From Paenibacillus graminis (GTDB lineage: Bacteria; Bacillota; Bacilli; Paenibacillales; Paenibacillaceae): a stretch of 64,000 nt of DNA. The notes under the pieces were generated by a model. It saw nothing but the letters and a program-made list of their open reading frames with translations, made no database searches and was not told the DNA's origin. Below, piece after piece: positions 27,294 to 35,015 of this stretch. Both the position numbers and the translations under genes were made by a program. The stretch lies in the NCBI RefSeq assembly GCF_000758705.1, contig NZ_CP009287.1, positions 372,001-436,000 of the forward strand. Reading direction: 5' to 3'. Position 1 is the stretch's first letter. Each line of letters opens with the position of its first letter.

Positions 27294-28133
27294 TTACATA
27301 TTCAACTGGATTTTGCGGATGCTGAGCACCCCCTCCAGACCGGTAGGGTCTGTGCTTACTTTGCGGGAGACAAAGTTCTCTGCCTGTTCCGAAGTGCGGA
27401 TGCGGAGCGGCTTGGTCTCCATATGCACCAGGTTCCACATAACTTCGGCTACAGAATCTGCCGTCTGAGGCACCACATTACGCTGGAGGAACGCCTGGGT
27501 ATATGCCTCAATTACCGGTTTGTATTCGTCATCGAGCACCCCTCCGGTATCGGATACATGCCCGAGCACGGTGTTGTTGAATTCCGTCGCAATAGCGCCC
27601 GGCTCAAGCAGGGAGATGTCAATGTTGAACTGCGGCTTATAATATGTAGCCATACTTTCAAGAAGGCCTTCCAGTGCGAACTTGCTCGCACAGTAGATCT
27701 CATTCATGGGCTGGCCCACCAGTCCGCCTACGCTGGAGGTGGCTACGATATGTCCATAGCCGGTCTTGCGCAGCAGCGGAAGCGCTGCCCGGATCGTATG
27801 CATGACTCCATAGACGTTGGTATCAAACACGCGGTGAATATCCTCTACCGGTGCTTGCCCAAGCGCTCTGAGGTAGCCGAATCCGGCATTGCAGAACAGC
27901 ACATCTAGCGCGCCTTGCTCCTGCTCAATCTGATCGATGACCTGCTGAATACTCTCAGGTTGTGTAACTTCCAGCTCTACAAATTTCAGATGCGCCACAT
28001 CGCTGTACCGCTCCTGATCGCGCTCCAGGTTGCGGGTTCCGGCATAGACGGTCCAGCCTTCCTTGGCGAATTTCAGGGCCGAAGACAGGCCGATGCCGGA
28101 TGAAGCGCCGGTAATACAGATAATTTTACCCAT
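27294..28133 (-). CDS. Short-chain dehydrogenase/reductase
   Basis: The ATG at 28133 (MGKIICITG) has GGAGGTATCC upstream on the minus strand and gives 279 residues; longer in-frame starts have no such site. The nucleotide-binding TGASSGIG is at 7-14, the NAG motif is FCNAGFG, and the catalytic site is YCASK with an upstream Ser (TSSVGG). It is a classical SDR that reduces or oxidises a carbonyl or alcohol with NAD(P). It is convergent with the MBL gene. Pathway unknown. Confidence 0.9.
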   Translation of the reverse strand: MGKIICITGASSGIGLSSALKFAKEGWTVYAGTRNLERDQERYSDVAHLKFVELEVTQPESIQQVIDQIEQEQGALDVLFCNAGFGYLRALGQAPVEDIHRVFDTNVYGVMHTIRAALPLLRKTGYGHIVATSSVGGLVGQPMNEIYCASKFALEGLLESMATYYKPQFNIDISLLEPGAIATEFNNTVLGHVSDTGGVLDDEYKPVIEAYTQAFLQRNVVPQTADSVAEVMWNLVHMETKPLRIRTSEQAENFVSRKVSTDPTGLEGVLSIRKIQLNM

Positions 28134-28313
28134 AAAGGATACCTCCATTTTTTTACACATTATAGCACACTGAGGCCTGGTTTTTGTCATGCTCGACATA
28201 AAGTTTGTTTTTTCGCAGATTTGACAGGTCATTCAGTTGCTATAAGTGATTTCGGTACTGTAGACTGTATATAAAGACCTAATCGCAAGCGAATAGAGAG
28301 GAACAGAGGAATA

Positions 28314-29342
28314 ATGGATGTGTTTAAGCGTTATTATGCCAATTTAACAGTCCGGCGCTTTTTGATCCTGGCGCTGATTGCACTGCTGCTGTACAGTATC
28401 CGGGATATGCTCAATCTGGTGCTGCTGACGTTTCTGATTGCTTATGTGATGAACAGCTTTCAGGTGCTGCTGTCCAAGCGGATCGGCAAATTCGTCAAGG
28501 TGAACAGCAAGGTTATTATTATCATTTTATACCTTGCGCTAATTACGATGATCGTGCTGGCGCTCGTCAAATATCTGCCCAAGGTGTATACGCAGATTAA
28601 GCAGTTAACTGATTTTTTGACCACTCTAACTCCTGATGATCTCCCGCAGAACGAAATTACACAGTACATATTCAATCAGCTGAAGGATTTGAACTATGAG
28701 TCCTATGTGACCCATGGCATTGGATATGTGCTCAAAATCAGCAACTGGGGGACCACCTTCGTATTAGCAACCATTCTGAGCTTTGTCTTCATTCTGGAGA
28801 AAAACCGTATTGTAAGCTTCACCTCCCGCCTGAGAGACAGCAAGATTTCCTGGTTTTATGTGGAACTGGAATACTTCGGCAAGAAATTCATCTCTTCTTT
28901 CGGCAAAGTCATTGAAGCGCAGATTCTCATTGCCTTGTTCAATACCTTGTTTACTGTAATTGGCTTATGGATACTGGGCTTCTTTTTTGAGCCGTTTCCG
29001 TATCTGTTCGCGCTGTCGATTATGATCTTCCTGCTCAGCCTGATTCCGGTAGTAGGGTTTGTGATCTCACTTATTCCACTATGTATTATCGCGTACAGTA
29101 TCGGCGGGCTGGCGATGACGCTATACGTGCTGGGACTGATTGCCGTGCTGCATTTCATGGAGGGCTACTTCCTGAATCCGAAGCTGATGTCCTCCAAAAT
29201 GAACCTGCCCATGTTCTACACCTTCATCGTGCTGCTGTTCTCCGAGCATTATATCGGCGTATGGGGACTAATCCTCGGTATTCCCATTTTCGTCTTTTTC
29301 CTTGATATTCTGGATGTTACCCGGGAGAAGCCGGAAGTGTAG
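28314..29342 (+). CDS. AI-2E family membrane transporter
   Basis: The 342-residue protein has paired N-terminal membrane segments, a hydrophilic middle (about 100-150) and a C-terminal block of segments. The block includes FFEPFPYLFALSIMIFLLSLIPVVG, abbreviated here as the conserved LIPVVG region, and HFMEGYFLNPKLMS, hallmarks of the AI-2E/UPF0118 family. Members export or exchange small molecules or ions (Na+/H+ in some). The start is ATG 28314 with GAGAGGAACAGAGG upstream. It is a single-gene unit. Confidence 0.88.
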   Translation: MDVFKRYYANLTVRRFLILALIALLLYSIRDMLNLVLLTFLIAYVMNSFQVLLSKRIGKFVKVNSKVIIIILYLALITMIVLALVKYLPKVYTQIKQLTDFLTTLTPDDLPQNEITQYIFNQLKDLNYESYVTHGIGYVLKISNWGTTFVLATILSFVFILEKNRIVSFTSRLRDSKISWFYVELEYFGKKFISSFGKVIEAQILIALFNTLFTVIGLWILGFFFEPFPYLFALSIMIFLLSLIPVVGFVISLIPLCIIAYSIGGLAMTLYVLGLIAVLHFMEGYFLNPKLMSSKMNLPMFYTFIVLLFSEHYIGVWGLILGIPIFVFFLDILDVTREKPEV

Positions 29343-29476
29343 GCCGCACCAAGACATAGCAATTTCAGCATACTATAAAAGTGACATTCGACTGATTCTG
29401 GTTTGAATGCCGCTTTTTTTAGTTCGTGTGGATATAAGAATAATCGTTGCAGCCAAAAGATAACGGGAGGATTTCA

Positions 29477-30499
29477 ATGATCAGATATCCGTCTTTACAA
29501 GCAGGAGCTGTGATGGGGACAACCGCCCCTTCATCCGGGGTGCCAACGGAAACGCATGCATTGCTTAAGCTTGCGGTTAGCCGCATGGAGTCCAAGGGCT
29601 TCAAGATGGTATGCGGAGATACAGTATGGACACAGGCCAAAGCTGCATCAGCGCCGGCGAAGGTGCGTGCGGCCGAATTCAATCAGATGATGGCAGACGA
29701 GAGCATTCAGCTGATTATTCCTCCTTGGGGCGGAGAGCTGCTGATTGAAATTCTGGAGAATATTGCTTGGGATCAGATAAAGAATAAATGGATCTTGGGA
29801 TATTCGGATATTAGTGTGCTGCTGCTGGCCGTCACTCTGAAAACGGGAATTGCTACGGCACATGGGACAAATCTGATTGATCTCAGAGGGGGAGTTACGG
29901 ATGAGACTACAGGGAAGTGGCCAGAGGTGCTCGCTGTGCAGGTGGACGAATCCATTCTTCAGCATTCATCTTCGTTGTATCAAAAGGAATGGAACTTTGC
30001 GGAACCCTCGCCTTGTGTATTTCATTTGACGGAGCCAACCTGCTGGAAATCCGTATCCGGTGCGGATGTGCATATGCGGGGCCGCCTGCTTGGCGGGTGC
30101 ATCGATGTGATCAGACACTTGATTGGGACACCGTTCGGGGATGTGCGGCATTTTCAGCAATATTACACCGGGAACGAACCGATCCTGTGGTATTTGGAAA
30201 ATTGCGAGATGTCAGTAACCGACCTGCGCCGGTCGCTGGTTCAAATGAAGCTGGCAGGCTGGTTCCACAATTCGGCAGGGCTGATGTTTGGCCGGAGTGC
30301 TGCGAACCGTCCAGTGGAAGACTATACAGTGGAAGATGTGTACCGGGCCTTGTCGGAAGAACTCCAGATTCCGGTTATCTACGATATCGATTGCGGGCAT
30401 GTCCCGCCACAGCTTACCTTCATCAACGGCGCGTACGCCGAGGCAGGGCTGAAAGCCGCTGAGGGCAGCGGCTCAGTGAAGCAGACGTTCAAGCCGTAG
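29477..30499 (+). CDS. S66-family LD-carboxypeptidase/MccF-like serine peptidase
   Basis: ATG 29477 follows GGGAGGATTTCA and gives 340 residues. Family signs are the N-terminal GTTAPSSG, IPPWGGE (oxyanion region), GYSD with the nucleophile Ser, WYLEN with the catalytic Glu, and DCGHVPP with the catalytic His. S66 enzymes either trim tetrapeptides from peptidoglycan or, as MccF, cleave microcin C-type peptide-nucleotides to give self-immunity. The pattern fits the MccF-like branch best, but no microcin genes are near. It has no signal peptide, so it is cytoplasmic. Confidence 0.87.
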   Translation: MIRYPSLQAGAVMGTTAPSSGVPTETHALLKLAVSRMESKGFKMVCGDTVWTQAKAASAPAKVRAAEFNQMMADESIQLIIPPWGGELLIEILENIAWDQIKNKWILGYSDISVLLLAVTLKTGIATAHGTNLIDLRGGVTDETTGKWPEVLAVQVDESILQHSSSLYQKEWNFAEPSPCVFHLTEPTCWKSVSGADVHMRGRLLGGCIDVIRHLIGTPFGDVRHFQQYYTGNEPILWYLENCEMSVTDLRRSLVQMKLAGWFHNSAGLMFGRSAANRPVEDYTVEDVYRALSEELQIPVIYDIDCGHVPPQLTFINGAYAEAGLKAAEGSGSVKQTFKP

Positions 30500-30570
30500 C
30501 CTGCTGGCAAAAGGATGGCGCTGTCCCAAGGGATAAAGGATCTCTGATTTCGGAGAACCGGGCTACTGGG

Positions 30571-30621
30571 CCAAATGAGAGTCAGAAATACCTTTTGATT
30601 TCGCCAGAAGTAGGCTAGTGG
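30571..30621 (+). repeat. Single diverged copy of the 51-bp repeat unit
   Basis: CCAAATGAGAG, then CAGAAATACC, then TTTTGATTTCGCC mirrors the AAATGAGAGGTAAAAGTACC(T/C)TTGATTTC core of the 11.3-kb array. It lies 72 bases after the S66 gene and just before GTGGAAAAAGGG-family sequence. The match is partial and was judged by eye. Confidence 0.6.
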
Positions 30622-30740
30622 TGGAATGAGAAGGTAATCCAAGTGGAAAAAGGGAACTTAAATTCCTCAGAAATCAACAATTTCGAGGCTCAGGTGGAAA
30701 AATGGACTTCCGTCAAGAAAGTGGACACAAAAAAATAGAT

Positions 30741-31574
30741 TTATGCAGTCTTTCTCTTCTTGAACTTCGCTGCAAATTGGGCAGGGGAAACATAACCCAG
30801 CGCACTGTGGATTCGCTTGCGGTTATAAAAAAATTCAATGTACTGGAACATCTCGTCCTGCGCGTGCTGCTTCGTTTTGAACTTGGTGCAATAAACAAAC
30901 TCTTTCTTTAGTACGCTATGAAAGGATTCGATGCAGGCATTATCATAGCAATTTCCCTTACGGCTCATGCTCGCCTTCATGTGATATTTTTTCAGACGTT
31001 TACGGTAATCGGCAGAGGCGTACTGTGATCCCCGATCGGAGTGATGGATGAGTCCCTTTGGGGGCCGCTTGGCCTTGTAGGCGTCGTCCAGTGCGCCCAG
31101 TACCAGATCCGTCGTCATTCGTTCCTCCAGTCTCCAGCCGACAATTTCTCTCGTGCAGAGGTCGAGCACACTGGCCAGGTACAGCCTTCCTTGCCGGCAG
31201 GGAATGTAGGTAATGTCTGTGACCCAGACTTTGTTAGGCTCAGCCGTCGCAAATTTTTGATTCAGCAGATTGGGAGCAATGGGCAAATTGTGATTGGAAT
31301 CCGTCGTTTTTACACGAAACCGCTTGGCTACACAGGAACGTAATCCGAGCTCTCGCATGTATTTTCCTACCGTCCGCTCGCTAATGGTGAACCCTTCTTT
31401 CAGCAAAAGCTCGGTAATTTTGGGGCTAACATAACGTTGTCTGTTGTCCTTGAAATGATAGATGATCCGCCGGAGCACTAGCGCCTTACGCTCGGCTTGA
31501 GGGCTCGAGGTAGCACTTCGCCATTTGTAATACCCGCTCCGGGACACTTCAAAAACGCTGCACATCTTCTCCAT
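30741..31574 (-). CDS. IS3-family transposase OrfB (DDE integrase domain)
   Basis: The 277 residues from ATG 31574 hold an HTH_21-type N-terminus (MEKMCSVFEVSRSGYYKW), then the rve catalytic core: VTDITYI (first Asp), HSDRGSQYAS (second Asp) and CYDNACIESFHSVLKKE (Glu). All DDE residues are present. The same frame is open upstream to the A7 slippery run at 31646-31652, so the active enzyme is probably the OrfAB fusion made by -1 frameshifting. No internal stop is present. Confidence 0.92.
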   Translation of the reverse strand: MEKMCSVFEVSRSGYYKWRSATSSPQAERKALVLRRIIYHFKDNRQRYVSPKITELLLKEGFTISERTVGKYMRELGLRSCVAKRFRVKTTDSNHNLPIAPNLLNQKFATAEPNKVWVTDITYIPCRQGRLYLASVLDLCTREIVGWRLEERMTTDLVLGALDDAYKAKRPPKGLIHHSDRGSQYASADYRKRLKKYHMKASMSRKGNCYDNACIESFHSVLKKEFVYCTKFKTKQHAQDEMFQYIEFFYNRKRIHSALGYVSPAQFAAKFKKRKTA

Positions 31575-31612
31575 TCGAAACTCGGAGCGATGATCTTCGA
31601 TGAACTGAAATC

Positions 31613-31930
31613 TCAGTTCTTTGGTTTGCTGAAGATGTGCACAGCTTTTTTTACGATGGCGAGCTCCTCTTCGACGTCTGCAATTCGCTGCGCCCTTGCC
31701 TGTAATTCTTGTTCTTGTTCCGCCAGTCGCTGCTCAAGTTCGCGAACTTTTTCCGCACTGTTTACAGGTTCATTCCCGAACTCCCGATACTTTGCCAGCC
31801 AGTTGTGCAGTACGCCAGGGGAGATGCCCAGCTCCTCCCCAATCTCCGTCACCGTCTTCGTCTGTTCCTGAATGTACTTGACCGCTTCTCTTTTAAATTT
31901 TTCATTATACCGTTGCCGTTGTTCACCCAT
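31613..31930 (-). CDS. IS3-family OrfA (HTH/leucine-zipper)
   Basis: This 105-residue protein has an HTH_Tnp_1 domain (NEKFKREAVKYIQEQ, then ISPGVLHNWLAKY) and a coiled coil rich in Glu and Leu (about 60-95) for multimerisation. Its end overlaps the OrfB frame at a run of seven A before G on the minus strand (31645-31652). That run is a typical -1 frameshift window for IS150-like elements. Confidence 0.9.
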   Translation of the reverse strand: MGEQRQRYNEKFKREAVKYIQEQTKTVTEIGEELGISPGVLHNWLAKYREFGNEPVNSAEKVRELEQRLAEQEQELQARAQRIADVEEELAIVKKAVHIFSKPKN

Positions 31931-32000
31931 GTGAACACCTCCTCGTTAAGTTCATTATTCATACTCTCTTAACGGGTGTCCACTTTTTATTCTACTTTCA

Positions 32001-32073
32001 AAAGGGAACTTAATTCAGCAATATTCCCTTATCTGGAGCGAAACGGACTGGATTAGTGTCCCTTTTTCCACTT
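32001..32073. repeat. Right part of palindromic intergenic element split by the IS
   Basis: AAAGGGAACTTAATT (from 32001) to CCTTTTTCCACTT (32061-32073) is the continuation of the arm that starts as AGGTGGAAAAA near 30692. Together they make one element like that at 25483-25608. A further half-arm (CTTTTTCCACCT) lies near 32116. Confidence 0.7.
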
Positions 32074-32190
32074 AGCCTGCCGGGCTGCTTGGTGCTTAAG
32101 CAAATTAGGGATACTTTTTCCACCTAAGCAGCAAACGAAGGGCCAAGAAGGCATACCCTCCTCACACAAACTTCTTGACAGGACACTGCC

Positions 32191-33048
32191 TGCTGCAAGC
32201 GGCAGGGCATGAAACAACGGCAGAAGTGCCGTTGTCGGAGCCGCCGCAAGCGGCAGGGCGTGAAACAACGGCAGAAGTACCGTTGCTGGAACCGCCGCAA
32301 GCGGCAGGGCGTGAAACAACGGCAGAAATGCCGTTGTCGGAGCCGCCGCAGGCCGCAGGGCATGAAACAACGGCAGAAATGCCGTTGCTGGAACCGCCGC
32401 AAGCGGCAGGGCGTGAAACAACGGCAGAAATGCCGTTGTCGGAGCCGCCGCAGGCCGCAGGGCATGAAACAACGGCAGAAATGCCGTTGCTGGAGCCGCC
32501 GAAAGCGGCAGGGCGTGAAACAACGGCAGAAATGCCGTTGCTGGGGCCGCCGAAGCGGCAGGGCGTGAAACAACGGCAGAAATGCCGTTGCTGGGGCCGC
32601 CGAAGCGGCAGGGCGTGAAACAACGGCAGAAATGCCGTTGCTGGAACCGCCGCAAGCGGCAGGGCATGAAACAACGGCAGAAGTGCCGTTGTCGGGGCCG
32701 CCGAAGCGGCAGGGCGTGAAACAACGGCAGAAATGCCGTTGTCGGAGCCGCCGCAAGCGGCAGGGCGTGAAACAACGGCAGAAATGCCGTTGTCGGAGCC
32801 GCCGCAAGCGGCAGGGCATGAAACAACGGCAGAAGTGCCGTTGTCGGGGCCGCCGAAGCGGCAGGGCGTGAAACAACGGCAGAAGTGCCGTTGCTGGAGC
32901 CGCCGAAGCGGCAGGGCGTGAAACAACGGCAGAAATGCCGTTGTCGGAGCCGCCGCAAGCGGCAGGGCGTGAAACAACGGCAGAAGTGCCGTTGTCGGAG
33001 CCGCCGCAGGCCGCAGGGCGTGAAACAACGGCAGAAGTGCCGTTGTTT
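32191..33048 (+). repeat. Tandem array of 17 hairpin units (50/51 bp)
   Basis: Units start (GAAACAACGG) at 32211, 32262, 32313, 32364, 32415, 32466, 32517, 32567, 32617, 32668, 32718, 32769, 32820, 32870, 32920, 32971 and 33022. Each holds the perfect hairpin CAACGGCA-GAA(A/G)-TGCCGTTG and a second stem of GCCGC and GCGGC. Units of 50 and 51 bases alternate, because GCAAGCGG or GAAGCGG is used. This breaks any reading frame, so the long open frames seen on both strands are artefacts of stop-poor sequence. The array is plus-strand oriented if the GAAA loop matters. A -35-like TTGACA at 32175-32180 has no -10 partner. Confidence 0.92.
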
Positions 33049-33252
33049 CACGGCCCTCCTCACGGCCCTCCTCACGGCCCTCCTCACGGCCCTCCTCACG
33101 GCCCTCCTCACGGCCCTCCTCACGGCCCTCCTCACGGCCCTCCTCACGGCCCTCCTCACGGCCCTCCTCACGGCCCTCCTCACGGCCCTCCTCACGGCCC
33201 TCCTCACGGCCCTCCTCACGGCCCTCCTCACGGCCCTCCTCACGGCCCTCCT
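33049..33252. repeat. Seventeen exact tandem copies of a 12-bp unit (CACGGCCCTCCT)
   Basis: The 12-base unit is repeated 17 times without a change over 204 bases. It begins within the last hairpin unit (GTTTCACGG) and ends before CCAGGCCCC. On the minus strand each unit reads AGGAGGGCCGTG, so it presents an AGGAGG Shine-Dalgarno core and a GTG every 12 bases. Perfect identity implies a recent expansion. Confidence 0.95.
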
Positions 33253-33293
33253 CCAGGCCCCTGCCTCCCGTAGGCCGCCCGCCGCTGGCAATA

Positions 33294-33343
33294 AACAGGC
33301 TGTCCCCTAAGCAGATATTCTGCGGAGAGGACAGCCTGTTTTT
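33294..33343 (+). terminator. Strong plus-strand terminator after the two arrays
   Basis: AACAGGCTGTCC pairs with GGACAGCCTGTT over a 23-base loop that contains a smaller AGCAGATATTCTGC stem. TTTTT closes the plus-strand side. No plus-strand gene is recognised upstream for more than 2.5 kb, so its transcript would be the arrays themselves, unless it serves as a barrier for the convergent gene at 33399. Confidence 0.8.
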
Positions 33344-33398
33344 CAAGACCCTATAGAGACGGAACGGCCCGTCGGGTGTAGAGTGTATGTACCCTCTG

Positions 33399-33791
33399 TC
33401 AACCGAATGAGGTCATCACACTTTGTGTTACGATCTCTTTCAATTCGGCTTTTTGCGCGGTGTATTGCTGGCGGGTGATGCTGCCGCTTGCAAGGCGCTG
33501 ATTCAACTGCTCTGTGAGCTGGCTCACCTGCAAATCAATGACACCTGCAATATTCCCGCCGTTCTCTTCGGCGATATCCATCAGAGACTTGCCATCATAC
33601 AGTGCGTCATACAGTTCCACATCGGAGGACTGATTCAGCGCTTTTAATAAATCATCTTTATCGGCTACACTAGTGGCAGACCATTTGGCGACCGGACTCG
33701 CATTTAGGGCGGGCTTGCCCCAGGCAGTCCCTCCAAAGGAGATGGCCACAATCATTGTCCCGACAATCATCACTCGTTTAATATTCATCAT
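33399..33791 (-). CDS. Small secreted protein with C-terminal helical tail
   Basis: The 130-residue product has a signal peptide (basic start, hydrophobic GTMIVAISFGGTAW, cleavage near residue 25) and no lipobox. The mature part is polar. Its second half (DVELYDALYDGKSLMDIAE, then a run of Gln- and Leu-rich helix ending LKEIVTQSV) suggests helices. The middle resembles the repeated small-secreted proteins of Paenibacillus with LNQRLASGSITRQQY tails. Two ATG codons are three bases apart (33791 and 33788), with GAGG upstream. A TATAAT on the minus strand at 33812-33817 lacks a -35 box. Function unknown; it lies divergent from a two-component operon. Confidence 0.75.
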   Translation of the reverse strand: MMNIKRVMIVGTMIVAISFGGTAWGKPALNASPVAKWSATSVADKDDLLKALNQSSDVELYDALYDGKSLMDIAEENGGNIAGVIDLQVSQLTEQLNQRLASGSITRQQYTAQKAELKEIVTQSVMTSFG

Positions 33792-34319
33792 TCATCCTCT
33801 TTTCAGATTTTATTATATCGGTCAGGGTCATTAGTTACGGTAGTTAAGGGCTTTAGGCTTATTTTCATTCTAACCGGCAAAGCTGAGGTTAAGCTTAACT
33901 CTTCTTTAAGATAACCTAAAGAAATGAATCTCTCCCCGGTACTACGTTTATGATTACAAAGAGGGCTCAACTATTTTTAGCCAGCGGGAACTTTTCAGGG
34001 CCAGGCACATCTGGAAATATACGGCCTCCGCAGTGTATTTGCCAATACACAAACAGCTGACATTTTGATGTATCTTATTAGCAAAGACCATTATTACTAG
34101 GACCAGACCGGAATCGTACCGCAGGAGCATACCATGAGTAGTTGTAGAGTTCAGGGACAAAGGTAAAGGGCATGGGCCTGCGTGTATATTATGATTTTAT
34201 TAGGAACAAGCAGGATGTATAGGCTCTTGGTGCCATAGATTTACTTGGGGGACATGAGTTCGCCGGTGAGGACCAGGGCCATGAAATAAATAACCGCAAG
34301 CGGAAGAGGTGAACCTACA
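33792..34319. other. 528-bp intergenic region upstream of the two-component system
   Basis: No convincing gene was found. A perfect 12-base palindrome GTTAAGCTTAAC (33888-33899) is followed by TTCTTTAAGATAACC, so TTAA-type repeats recur at roughly helical spacing. This would suit a regulator site for the divergent secreted-protein gene. The promoter of the response regulator is not obvious, although GGAAGAGGTGA precedes its ATG. Confidence 0.5.
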
Positions 34320-35015
34320 ATGACCAAAAAAGTGCTGGTAGTTGATGACGAGCCGGGTATTGTAAATGCGATTGCCTATGCGCTGAGGCGTGAAGGCTAT
34401 GAGGTGGATACCGCCGGGGACGGCGAGGAGGCGCTTGCCAAGGCGCAGACTTTTCATCCGAATGTGATGGTGCTGGATGTGATGATGCCGAAGCTGAATG
34501 GCTATGAAGTGTGCCGCAAGCTGGAGGACCGCGATGACATCGGAATTATACTGCTTACCGTCAAAAATGATATCGTTGATAAAATCGTCGGCCTGGAGCT
34601 GGGTGCGGATGATTATATGACCAAGCCGTTCGAGGTCCGCGAGCTGCTGGCCCGGGTGAAGGCGCTGCTGCGCAGGCTGGACAAGAATACGGCCGAGGTC
34701 AAAGGCGGGCTGATCCAATATGGTGCGCTGCGGGTTCACGCGGACCGGCGTTCCGTTCAGCTTGGGGAGGAGCAGCTGGAGCTGACACCGAAGGAATTCG
34801 ACCTGCTGCTCCTGCTGCTCTCCCATCCGCAGCGCGTCTATATGCGGGAAGAGCTGCTGGAGCAGGTCTGGGAGATGGACTATGCGGGCGGCACGCGCAC
34901 CGTGGACATCCACATCCAGCGGCTGCGCAAAAAGCTGGGCGACCCCTACCAGAATATCCTCCAGACCGTCTATGGGGTCGGCTATAAGGCCGTTCCGGCG
35001 GGGAGCTTCGCATGA
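34320..35015 (+). CDS. OmpR/PhoB-family response regulator
   Basis: The 231-residue protein has a receiver domain with the acidic pair DDE at 9-11, phosphorylation Asp53 (VLDVMMP) and Lys102 (TKPF). A winged-helix DNA-binding domain follows (LTPKEFDLLLLLLSHP, then TVDIHIQRLRKKLG). Its stop overlaps the start of the sensor kinase (ATGA), and both are probably in one operon with the lipoprotein at 36572. The target is unknown; the divergent secreted-protein gene is a candidate. Confidence 0.94.
   Translation: MTKKVLVVDDEPGIVNAIAYALRREGYEVDTAGDGEEALAKAQTFHPNVMVLDVMMPKLNGYEVCRKLEDRDDIGIILLTVKNDIVDKIVGLELGADDYMTKPFEVRELLARVKALLRRLDKNTAEVKGGLIQYGALRVHADRRSVQLGEEQLELTPKEFDLLLLLLSHPQRVYMREELLEQVWEMDYAGGTRTVDIHIQRLRKKLGDPYQNILQTVYGVGYKAVPAGSFA

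Larger units (their letters stand above)
30703..31999 (-). mobile_element. IS3-family (IS150-like) insertion sequence inside a palindromic intergenic element
   Basis: Two overlapping transposase frames lie between the inverted repeats AAAGTGGACAC (30718-30728) and GTGTCCACTTT (31976-31986). The host on both sides is the dispersed GTGGAAAAAGGGAACTTA element: its left part ends near 30702 and its right part resumes near 32000. An AAAA-type duplication fits the junction. The outer ends are therefore set at about 30703 and 31999, giving 1.3 kb; they may be off by up to 20 bases. The element looks intact. Confidence 0.85.

Noticed and set aside
32191..33252. Possible CRISPR array.
   Set aside because: Units are contiguous with no unique spacers, and no cas genes are in the window.
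32053..33346. Long open frames on both strands through the 17-unit array, reading hundreds of residues such as Arg/Ala or Pro/Leu-rich repeats.
   Set aside because: Repeat units of 50 and 51 bases shift frame, and all frames lack stops because the unit has none. No ribosome site or family match supports a protein.
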